From Paludibaculum fermentans (GTDB lineage Bacteria > Acidobacteriota > Terriglobia > Bryobacterales > Bryobacteraceae), in NCBI RefSeq assembly GCF_015277775.1, contig NZ_CP063849.1, positions 5,409,501-5,473,500 on the forward strand: a stretch of DNA of 64,000 nucleotides, in the 5' to 3' direction. The notes under the pieces are model-generated. The model saw nothing but the letters and a program-made list of their open reading frames with translations, ran no database searches and was not told the origin of the DNA. Below, in pieces: positions 26,740-34,102 of this stretch (positions within the stretch are counted from its first letter, which is position 1; the number at the start of each line of letters is the position of its first letter). A program made the translations under genes and the position numbers.

Positions 26740-27483
26740 GTGAGACCGAGCGGGACTAAGTTAGGCCACCTGCGATCCAGATTATTCACAATTCCCGTAG
26801 CGGTTTTGGCGACGGCAGTACTTGTGACCACTGCCGTCGTCACTTCAGTCTTTGCTCCGGAAGGCCGCTGGCAGCGCTTCCTCTACCGCCTCTGGGGCGG
26901 CACCGTTCTCGGCATCTTCGGCGCCCACGGCCGTGTCGTCGGCGCTGAGAAGCTCAAGCCCGGCGCCAACTACGTCATCGTTTCCAATCACCTCAGCCTC
27001 GTGGACACCCCCATGATGTTCCGCTGGCTGCCCATCCCCTTCAAATTCCTGGCCAAGCGCGAACTGCTGAAGGTACCCTTCATCGGCTGGTATCTGAACC
27101 GCGCCCGCCATCTCACGGTCGATCGCGCCAGCCTGCGCTCCTCCATCGAGAGCATGAACGAATGCGCGCGCCTCATCCGCGAACGCCACCTCTCCGTCAT
27201 CATCTTCGCCGAGGGGACGCGCAGCCTCACAGGTGAAATGCAGAGCTTCAAGGACGGCGCGGCCTATCTCGCCATCCAGTCCGGTACTCCGGTGGCCCCC
27301 ATCGCCATGGTCGGCACCTGGGACATCCTGCCCGCCAAGTCTTCTTACTTCATGCCGGGCAACGTGGAACTGCGCATCGGCGAACCGGTGAGTCCGGAGG
27401 GCTACACCCTCAAGCAGCGAGCCGCGTTCACCGCCCTGCTGGAAGAACGTGTCCGTGAACTGCTGGCCGCCCCTACGGCCTGA
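26740..27483 (+). CDS. 1-acyl-sn-glycerol-3-phosphate acyltransferase (PlsC family)
   Basis: 247 residues. Seen: one N-terminal membrane segment, acyltransferase motif NHLSLVDT (HX4D: His as base), FKFLAKRELLKVPFIGW, the FAEGTRS motif that binds glycerol phosphate, and VAPIAMVGTW. The family acylates lysophosphatidate in phospholipid synthesis at the inner membrane. The start is the GTG at 26740, 12 bases after the lipoprotein stop. Its 3' end overlaps by 11 bases the 3' end of the first gene of the AT-richer island. Confidence 0.94.
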   Translation: MRPSGTKLGHLRSRLFTIPVAVLATAVLVTTAVVTSVFAPEGRWQRFLYRLWGGTVLGIFGAHGRVVGAEKLKPGANYVIVSNHLSLVDTPMMFRWLPIPFKFLAKRELLKVPFIGWYLNRARHLTVDRASLRSSIESMNECARLIRERHLSVIIFAEGTRSLTGEMQSFKDGAAYLAIQSGTPVAPIAMVGTWDILPAKSSYFMPGNVELRIGEPVSPEGYTLKQRAAFTALLEERVRELLAAPTA

Positions 27484-28762
27484 GGTTCCTCCGACCATAC
27501 CCCGAGACCGCCCCAAGCGGCATCATCCGACTGTACAATCGGCTGTCGGCCTTCCGTAGTCTCACTCTTTGTCGGCTCGAGCCATTTGGGGCCGTGGTGC
27601 TGGGTTGCAGCGGTTTCGCCCGGTGCCAAAGCGATTCAAATGCCGCCATCACTTCTCCAATTCGAAGGGGATCACTAAGGAACGCGGCAAAGTTGGACGA
27701 TTCGGCTGGGTCGTCCGGCGTATGATCAATCGGGAAGTGAAGCACCGCAAACGCTGCGTTAACCACGAGGATTCTCACGCGGGGTGTCCCTCCAGCCGAT
27801 AGAAGCCTCACATTCTCCCTGAGCTTCTCCAAGCCATATTCCGCAAGCTCCGCGGAGAATCTGCGCGCTGCGGCTTCTGGAATCAAGATACGCAGACAGC
27901 GACGCAGTTCGCCGACGCGCCGGAAAAACTGAGGATTGGTCTCACGGCCGCCACCGAGCATCGCAAGCAGGACCTCGATAGGGTAAGTAGCAGTGAGCCA
28001 ATCGACATGCGAGAGGGTATGCTTGTTTCGAATGTAATCGATCTTCTTAATCGTCGCCTCAGTCACTTGCGTCGGGATCCATACCTGCTCTGCGCGCTCC
28101 CATTGCTCTATTCTCTGGCGAATGAGTTGATAGGGCACCTTTCTCCCCTCTGTATCGGACAGCCAGTGCATGATATACAAAACAGCCTCAACTGTGATCA
28201 TACAAAATAGAGATCCAATATAAATTGCAAGATGAAAGTTTGGAGCCACAGCCTTGATGTTTACAGCCGCTTCACGTATAATTTCTGGCTTGACAATCGT
28301 GATAAATGTTGCAAGTCCAATTCCAGACGCGATAACGGTCTGAAGTGACAACGCCAGCGCTGTATTCTGGTTCACCGCCTGAATCCTGGCAATGGACACT
28401 AGCAGTAGTCCTCCACAAAGTGCTATTTCAATGGCCTCGACCGGTTCGTGCTGATGGACTGGAATTAGTTTTCCGAGGGACCCCCCAGTCAAAACCATCG
28501 ACATGGCCGCAGAAATGTAGACGGCGTATAGTTTAAGCCAAGGCACCAGACGGGAATGAGGAATCTCGTCATGATGACCCGGGCCAATCGCCTTGCTCTC
28601 TCCGCTTGGTGAGGTCTCATCGGTCGCGGCATCCTTTCTCAGGATCCGTCGTAGCGGACTGGTGGCCGCAAGCAACATCCGAGGAAGCAGTCTCGACGCC
28701 AGAATACTCAGCATGATAGCCAGCACCATGGCACACAAGTATCGAAATGGATGATTCAACAT
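27473..28762 (-). CDS. Membrane protein with C-terminal sensor-like domain, unrecognised; island gene
   Basis: 429 residues. About five hydrophobic segments (roughly residues 8-32, 73-95, 108-128, 138-157 and 176-200) precede a soluble part. Residues 210-385 carry RVRILVVNAAFAVLHFPID and FLSDPLRIGEVMAAFESLW, a pattern that resembles the phospholipase-D-like sensing half of some transcription regulators; I see no HKD catalytic motif. The ATG at 28762 is chosen because ggagg lies four bases upstream; an in-frame ATG at 28804 overlaps the next gene. Base use is clearly AT-richer than in neighbours, suggesting transfer. It is likely cotranscribed with the PAP2-like gene at 28777-29640. Function unknown. 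Confidence 0.75.
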   Translation of the reverse strand: MLNHPFRYLCAMVLAIMLSILASRLLPRMLLAATSPLRRILRKDAATDETSPSGESKAIGPGHHDEIPHSRLVPWLKLYAVYISAAMSMVLTGGSLGKLIPVHQHEPVEAIEIALCGGLLLVSIARIQAVNQNTALALSLQTVIASGIGLATFITIVKPEIIREAAVNIKAVAPNFHLAIYIGSLFCMITVEAVLYIMHWLSDTEGRKVPYQLIRQRIEQWERAEQVWIPTQVTEATIKKIDYIRNKHTLSHVDWLTATYPIEVLLAMLGGGRETNPQFFRRVGELRRCLRILIPEAAARRFSAELAEYGLEKLRENVRLLSAGGTPRVRILVVNAAFAVLHFPIDHTPDDPAESSNFAAFLSDPLRIGEVMAAFESLWHRAKPLQPSTTAPNGSSRQRVRLRKADSRLYSRMMPLGAVSGYGRRNLRP

Positions 28763-28776
28763 ATTCCTCCCACGGC

Positions 28777-29640
28777 TTACAGAGGCCTGGAGCCGCTGAT
28801 CCATCTGAGCTTCAGTCCGTAGACGCCATCGGGGACAGCCATCAGAGCCAGAGTCACCAGAAGCGCAAGCATGATTGCATCCGGCCGGTTTGAATTCAGA
28901 AATACAAGTGGCACACTCAAGGAAAATGCAGTCATAAGCAATTCGCCAAGCTCCTTGTGACGTTCGCCCTTGAGGATCTTATAGAAATAGAAGACAAACA
29001 GAGTCACCATGTATCCAAAGTATATTCCTAAGCCAATATCCGATGGCCGGTGCAATCCCCGCGTCACTCGCACAAATGCGATCAAACCAGTGATACATAA
29101 GATAACGACTAGTTTGGAGATGGCGCTCCGCGCAGAGGGGACTTTACTCTTCCTCATCTCGAACGCCGAAATAAGACAGATGGTAGCAAGGATCATCTGC
29201 CGAGGTACAAATCCTGACGGTGCACCTTCATTTTTCGATTGCGTCTCAACCACATGCTTCAACAAGAATGTCTCCCCGGCGTTTATAGTTGGACGATCGA
29301 CGGCGAAAGCGGGCTTAAGAATGAGGTGTTCAGCGAGGAATGACAGCACCAGAAGACACAAACATAGGGCGGCGGAGGCGGCGACCGCCTTCCAACCTCT
29401 GAACCTCTCTGGCCATCGGTAGGTCAGCAGGGCTCCAAGCCCTAATGAGGCGAGAACTCCAGAGATCCCTTGCAGGACAAGTGAATCGAGATAGAAGGTC
29501 AAGTCATTAAGAGGGGCTGTTGGCGCAATGGCCCCGTCCTGCCACTGGCATTCCGTGGATAGGACAATTGCGACGAACACCACTGGAATGAGTGCAACAA
29601 ATAACCTGACCGAAGTATATGCGTTTCGAAAGTGGTTCAT
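28777..29640 (-). CDS. PAP2-like membrane protein with altered PSGH motif; island gene
   Basis: 287 residues with about seven hydrophobic segments. PAP2 phosphatase motifs are present in order: K109-x6-R116-P117, then PSGF at 141-144 where family members have PSGH, then R191-x5-H197-x3-D201. The His of motif 2 (proton donor) is replaced by Phe, while the nucleophile region of motif 3 is intact. Activity may therefore be reduced, altered or lost; it might bind lipid phosphates instead. AT-richer codons than in the rest of the window. No clear ribosome site precedes the ATG at 29640. It ends 14 bases before the start of the next minus-strand gene. Confidence 0.8.
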   Translation of the reverse strand: MNHFRNAYTSVRLFVALIPVVFVAIVLSTECQWQDGAIAPTAPLNDLTFYLDSLVLQGISGVLASLGLGALLTYRWPERFRGWKAVAASAALCLCLLVLSFLAEHLILKPAFAVDRPTINAGETFLLKHVVETQSKNEGAPSGFVPRQMILATICLISAFEMRKSKVPSARSAISKLVVILCITGLIAFVRVTRGLHRPSDIGLGIYFGYMVTLFVFYFYKILKGERHKELGELLMTAFSLSVPLVFLNSNRPDAIMLALLVTLALMAVPDGVYGLKLRWISGSRPL

Positions 29641-30076
29641 GAATACCCGAGTACGTCAGCATACTACTTTTCACTTCTCATATAAAGCACTAACAGATCC
29701 GTACATCTTAAAATCATTTTCAAAAGACCAATCCGAAGGACGGTCATTGACTGTTCACCTCTTTTAGGGAATGCCCTCTTCGCGAGACGTGCCAAGCCCA
29801 ACGCGGCGTCTTCGGACATAAACCGCGCCGAAGTTCGCTGATACAACGCCCCTGCCTCCCCTCGGGATTGCGGGTTTGGAGCAAGCTCAGCCTCCCCTTT
29901 GACGGCGTAGTGAAGTGTAGGTACTCGGCCACTCGTAGCCGACTCAGGCAGGAGGCCCCAGACACCGGTGCACCCATGCAATCTGAGGGCAGCACGGCCC
30001 AGCAGGCACTGCTCAAATTGATAGAATGGTCGCGAGCCGGAAGACCGGCAAGTGGAGGTTGTTAAAGGTGATCGCC
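29641..30076. other. Gene-free space at the right edge of the AT-richer island
   Basis: I see no convincing gene, tRNA or repeat here. Composition is AT-rich to about 29,760 and turns GC-rich beyond, which marks the island edge. The leader of the small membrane protein at 30077 lies at the right end; promoters of the divergent pair must be here. Confidence 0.6.
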
Positions 30077-30466
30077 ATGGTGCTACGTTTCTATAGCTGC
30101 TTGTTCGCCCTCTTGGCGGGTGTGTTCATGACTGGAGTCTCTTGCCTGCTGCTGCTCAGCGATACCAAGAACTTCAAGCTGGACATGCTGCCCTTCTGGA
30201 AGGGCGAGTCCGCGCTGTATGGAATGCTCGTTTTAGGATTGCTCGGTATCGCCGCAGCGCTCCTCGGCCTCGTGAGAAAAGTGAAGCCGCTCCTGCTGGT
30301 CTACACCGTCATCGTCTTTGCCCTGATGATTTACGGCTTCTTCCTCAGCCCCGTCTACCGCTTCTCAGGTGCGCCCGAAGCCAAAAGCGTGGCTTGGATC
30401 GCATGCGCCGCCCTCCTCGCCGTCGTGGGCGCTTTTATGCAGTACCGCGAACCGCGCCGGGCGTAA
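30077..30466 (+). CDS. Small four-helix membrane protein, unknown
   Basis: 129 residues with four hydrophobic helices (about 4-27, 40-62, 67-88, 99-117) and short loops; the tail ends in a basic YREPRRA. The ATG at 30077 follows an aaaggtg ribosome site; the longer frame from 30026 adds a basic stretch without support. No diagnostic motif is visible. It is alone, with a terminator at 30491, and divergent from the island genes. Confidence 0.72.
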   Translation: MVLRFYSCLFALLAGVFMTGVSCLLLLSDTKNFKLDMLPFWKGESALYGMLVLGLLGIAAALLGLVRKVKPLLLVYTVIVFALMIYGFFLSPVYRFSGAPEAKSVAWIACAALLAVVGAFMQYREPRRA

Positions 30467-30490
30467 GTCCGCTGACAGGGTTCATCCACC

Positions 30491-30522
30491 GGGCCTGCCC
30501 CCACAAGGGGTGGGCCCATTTC
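30491..30522 (+). terminator. Intrinsic terminator after the small membrane protein gene
   Basis: An 11-bp stem GGGCCTGCCCC / GGGGTGGGCCC with two G-U pairs and a five-base loop, then ATTTCATTT. It lies 24 bases after the stop at 30466 and before the convergent stop at 30525. Confidence 0.75.
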
Positions 30523-30524
30523 AT

Positions 30525-31901
30525 TTACGACCAGAGTTCGTGCACCGGCGCATACTGCTCCGACTGATTCGTCGGCACCAGCGAGAAGCCCCGGTTCAGC
30601 GGATCGTCGTGATACACCTTCGTCCAGTCGATCCCCAGCGCGGAGTACAGCGTCGCTTCCAGATCCTCCGGCCGGATCTCCCGCTGCAGCGACCAGCCTG
30701 GCTCCACCAACCCGTTGCCCTGCGCGTCCGTCTTGCCGATCACCCGCCCGCCCTTGATCTTCGCCCCCGCCATCATCACGGCCTGCGTCATGAAGTGGTC
30801 GCGGCCCGCCCCCGAATTGGGCGCGCCTACCGTACGGCCAAATTCCCCCATGCACAGGATCAGCGTCTCATCCAGCAGCCCGTCACTCTTCAGGTCCGCG
30901 ATCAGAGTGCCCAGCGCCAGGTCGAACGTACGGCCCGTGGAGGCCGCATTCGTCGGATTCAGCCCCGTGCCCGTATAGATGCCCGTATGCATGTCCCAGC
31001 CGCCGGTCGTGATCTGGATGAACCTTGCGCCCAGCTTGCCGCGCAGCAGGTTCCGCGCCGTAATGCACGCATTCCCGAGGCCCGTCGTGCCGTATCGCGC
31101 CCGCTCCGTCGCATCGAACTTGAACACGTTGTCGACGGCGGTGTTGTACATCAACGATCGCGCCGTCAGATTGAACTGCTCCATCTCCTTGACGGCCGAC
31201 CCGATCGCCGCCTCGGCCCGCGTCTCGGCATCCAGCTCCAGCAGCAGCCCATACCGGCGGTCGAAGCCCGTGGCGCCAATCGGGGATGTCGTGTTGCCTA
31301 ATCCGTTTCCACCGGGACTCACATAGAACGGTGCCGTCGTCGGCTCCAGGTAGCCCTGCCCCGGACCGCTGCCCGTATTCAACGACACAAACGCCGGCAT
31401 GATCGCCGTCGGATCGCCTAACTCGCGCGCGACCACAGACCCGATATGCGGCGCGATCTTCGACAGCCCCGACAGCGGATTCCGTCCAATCTGCACCCAG
31501 GTCTGCATGATGCCGTGCACCAGAGCCCAAGCCTTGGCGGAGCGCACCAGCGCAATCGAATCCATCTGCCCGGCCAGCGTCGGGAACAACCCGCGCGGCC
31601 AGCGGATGTCGCCATACGACGTCGGCTCCATCGCCGGCAGCGTCCAGTCCCCTTCCTTCAGGTCGAAGGTATCCGTGTGGCTGGGACCGCCCGACATCAT
31701 CACGAAAATGACATTCTTGGCCGTGCCGATGGGCGTGCTCTGCCCCTTCGCGATCGTCTCCAATGCCCGGCCCGGCAGGAAGAAACTACCCGCCACCGCC
31801 GCGCCTGCATGCTGGAAGAACACCCTGCGGTCGATCGCCGGACGACGCCAGAAGTTCGTGCCCTGCACCTTCGACCAGTCAATGCCAAACCGGTTCTTCA
31901 T
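30525..31901 (-). CDS. DUF1501 protein, Tat-exported
   Basis: 458 residues of the DUF1501 family (sulfatase-like fold, common in Planctomycetota and Acidobacteriota). Seen: twin-arginine export signal DRRVFFQHAGAAVAGSFFLPG, metal-site-like VIFVMMSGGPSHTDTFDLK, and LCMGEFGRTVGAPNSGAGRDHFMTQAVM near the C-terminus. The start at 31901 is 14 bases after the stop of the DUF1549/DUF1553 gene, and an agagggg ribosome site is present. DUF1501 and DUF1549/1553 genes are usually paired, which suggests a shared periplasmic process, but no activity is established. Confidence 0.9.
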   Translation of the reverse strand: MKNRFGIDWSKVQGTNFWRRPAIDRRVFFQHAGAAVAGSFFLPGRALETIAKGQSTPIGTAKNVIFVMMSGGPSHTDTFDLKEGDWTLPAMEPTSYGDIRWPRGLFPTLAGQMDSIALVRSAKAWALVHGIMQTWVQIGRNPLSGLSKIAPHIGSVVARELGDPTAIMPAFVSLNTGSGPGQGYLEPTTAPFYVSPGGNGLGNTTSPIGATGFDRRYGLLLELDAETRAEAAIGSAVKEMEQFNLTARSLMYNTAVDNVFKFDATERARYGTTGLGNACITARNLLRGKLGARFIQITTGGWDMHTGIYTGTGLNPTNAASTGRTFDLALGTLIADLKSDGLLDETLILCMGEFGRTVGAPNSGAGRDHFMTQAVMMAGAKIKGGRVIGKTDAQGNGLVEPGWSLQREIRPEDLEATLYSALGIDWTKVYHDDPLNRGFSLVPTNQSEQYAPVHELWS

Positions 31902-31915
31902 GGTATGCGTCCCCT

Positions 31916-33841
31916 CTAATAGCTAAACAGAAAATCGGTCTTGTTGATCAGGGCCCATGCCAGGTCCTCCAAGGCGGCCGAGCGCGGATACGCCTTCGTG
32001 CCCGAACCGTTCAGGGTCTTCAGAGCAACCATCTTTTCATATTCGCTGGGATGGCGCGAGAGAAACGTGAGGAACAGATCCTCCACCACGTCCTCGTTCC
32101 CAGGATTCTTCACGAGTTCGGCCAGGTACGGGGAAGCCGTAACCTTCACCCGGTTCATGATCACCGGCGAGTTCATCAGCTGCAGCGACATCATTACCGT
32201 ACCCGACGTGCCGCGCGGGATCAGGTCCCGGTTCCCGCGGTCGAACGCATCGAGAAACTCGCGCGCCCGCCCGTCTTTCTGTGGTTCCGTCGGCTCCGGC
32301 AACTGCATCGCCCAACTCACTTTGTCGGGCCACCCGCCCACCAGGTAAGCCGGCAGGATATCGGTCGCTTTCACCACCGCATCCAGCACCTCCTCCGCCT
32401 CCAGCCGCCGCGGCAGGTGGCGCGCATACGTGCGGGCCTTCGCCGAATCCCAGGGAGCGTTATACTCTGAGCTCAACTGATAGGTCGTGCTCTCGGCAAT
32501 CAGCCGCAGAATCTCCCGCAGGTTGAAATCGTTCTTCCGCGCCAGTTGCGCCAACTCCTCCAGCAGCACGGGATGAGACGCCTGATAGGCCCATCCGGCC
32601 GGAGGCTTCACCGCCGGATCCAGCCGGTCCGGGTCCAGGTTGTCCACCGGCTCCGCCAGCCCCACCGTGAACATCGCCTTCCACAGCCGGTTCACGAAAT
32701 TGCGCGCGAACATCGGATCCTCGGCGATCTTGTTCGCAAACGACGCCCGCCATTCTCCTTTCGCCGGTGTTCCATCCCGGTAGACCGGCGCCAGCTCTTT
32801 CTGCTCTTTCCCGTCCACCCGGATCGGATACCGGTCCGGACGGTTCCCCCACTTCGTGTCCAGCAGGTACGCGCCCGTCGGTCGGTCCAGCACGATATGC
32901 GAGCGTGTGTAGAAATTCGCCGTGTCGTTACCCGGGTAGGGCAGGAAGCTGATCCGTGCGAAATGCGCGGACATCCGCTCCGCCTCCAGGCGCGTCGTCC
33001 GTGTGCCCCACGCCGACACCGCCTCCAGGTGGCCGCGCCCATCGTGGCACATCAGGCAGTCGTAGGACCCCATCCCCAGGAAGATCGTCGCGGCGCGCAC
33101 CGCCACCGAATCATAGATATCCTGGTTCGGCCCCATCGGGGCAAACCCGCGCACGATGAAGTTCACACCAGCCGATGCGTCGTCATAGCTGTTCCCCGTC
33201 GCGGTCAGCATATGGTACGCGATCTCCCGCCACGACCGGCCCTCCGCAATCGAAGTCTTGATGTACTTATGGACGGCGTTCCGCCCCGACATCCCTTCGT
33301 TCCGGTTCGTCGCCATCATCGCGTTCTGGAACAGGTCGCCCATCCAGACCGTCCACTTATCCACGAACTCCGGGCTGTGCAGCAGTTGGTTGATCACCGC
33401 ATCGCGCTTGCGCGGAGTCCGGTCCGCCACAAACGCCCGCACCTCTTTGGCGCTGGGAATTCGTCCAGTCAGATCCAGATTGATCCGCCGGAAGAACTCC
33501 TCGTCCGTCGAGAGCGGAGCCGCCGGAATCTTGCCCGTCTGCAGGCGCTGGAAGATCTCACGGTCAATCACATTGCGGCGCGCCATTTGGGACGCGGCGA
33601 CCACTTTCCGGTTCGTCTGCCGCCTCGGCACCGCTTTGGCAAATGCCAGCGCCTGTTCGTAGATCTCGCTCCGGATGTGCGTGGCTGCGGCCCCCGAGGA
33701 TTTGGGAGCCGTGGTGTACGAGCAATCCCCCAGCCGCTCCGCTCCGCGCGGTGGTACTTCCCCCGCAACCGCCAACCGGGCAGCGCCGCTAATCGCCAGC
33801 ACGACCCGCAAGAGAATTGGGTACAGCCGTCGAACCGTCAT
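31916..33841 (-). CDS. DUF1549/DUF1553 secreted protein with CxxCH motif (paralogue 2)
   Basis: 641 residues. Signal peptide MTVRRLYPILLRVVLAISGA, then DUF1549: FRRINLDLTGRIPSAKEVRAF, KWTVWMGDLF and Cys262-x-x-Cys265-His266 in SYDCLMCHDGRGHLEA. DUF1553 follows with FANKIAEDPMFARNFVNRLWKAMF and NDFNLREILRLIAESTTYQ. The CxxCH motif could bind heme c, but the family is not proven to do so. I chose the ATG at 33841 (ggag six bases upstream); it aligns with the paralogue MTARRIHTSL. About 60-65% similar by eye to the upstream paralogue, so a recent-to-moderate tandem duplication. Confidence 0.9.
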   Translation of the reverse strand: MTVRRLYPILLRVVLAISGAARLAVAGEVPPRGAERLGDCSYTTAPKSSGAAATHIRSEIYEQALAFAKAVPRRQTNRKVVAASQMARRNVIDREIFQRLQTGKIPAAPLSTDEEFFRRINLDLTGRIPSAKEVRAFVADRTPRKRDAVINQLLHSPEFVDKWTVWMGDLFQNAMMATNRNEGMSGRNAVHKYIKTSIAEGRSWREIAYHMLTATGNSYDDASAGVNFIVRGFAPMGPNQDIYDSVAVRAATIFLGMGSYDCLMCHDGRGHLEAVSAWGTRTTRLEAERMSAHFARISFLPYPGNDTANFYTRSHIVLDRPTGAYLLDTKWGNRPDRYPIRVDGKEQKELAPVYRDGTPAKGEWRASFANKIAEDPMFARNFVNRLWKAMFTVGLAEPVDNLDPDRLDPAVKPPAGWAYQASHPVLLEELAQLARKNDFNLREILRLIAESTTYQLSSEYNAPWDSAKARTYARHLPRRLEAEEVLDAVVKATDILPAYLVGGWPDKVSWAMQLPEPTEPQKDGRAREFLDAFDRGNRDLIPRGTSGTVMMSLQLMNSPVIMNRVKVTASPYLAELVKNPGNEDVVEDLFLTFLSRHPSEYEKMVALKTLNGSGTKAYPRSAALEDLAWALINKTDFLFSY

Positions 33842-34102
33842 TCTGTACTCCGGCATAGTGAATTATAACCGCCGCCGGGAGTCTCACCCAGACCGTCTTG
33901 TGATTCCAGACGTCTGCCAGGTGGTAAAAGTGTACTTAATTATCTCCGGGAATAACAAAGAGAGGACTTTCGATTTCCCTTCCGCGAATTCCAGGATTCC
34001 CTGGAAATTCTTCGCGCCCGCAGGACGAATGTCCACCAACCGTCCTACGCGGCCATTCCGAAAGGTGGGAGGGCGAACGCCCTCGTCCGCAGCCGGCCCC
34101 GG

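Noticed and set aside
27473-29640. Toxin-antitoxin reading of the island pair
   Set aside because: Both proteins are large polytopic membrane proteins; neither has the size or motifs of known toxins or antitoxins.
29664-29981. 105-codon frame in the gene-free space at the island edge
   Set aside because: No recognisable motif or ribosome site, and it crosses the composition boundary.
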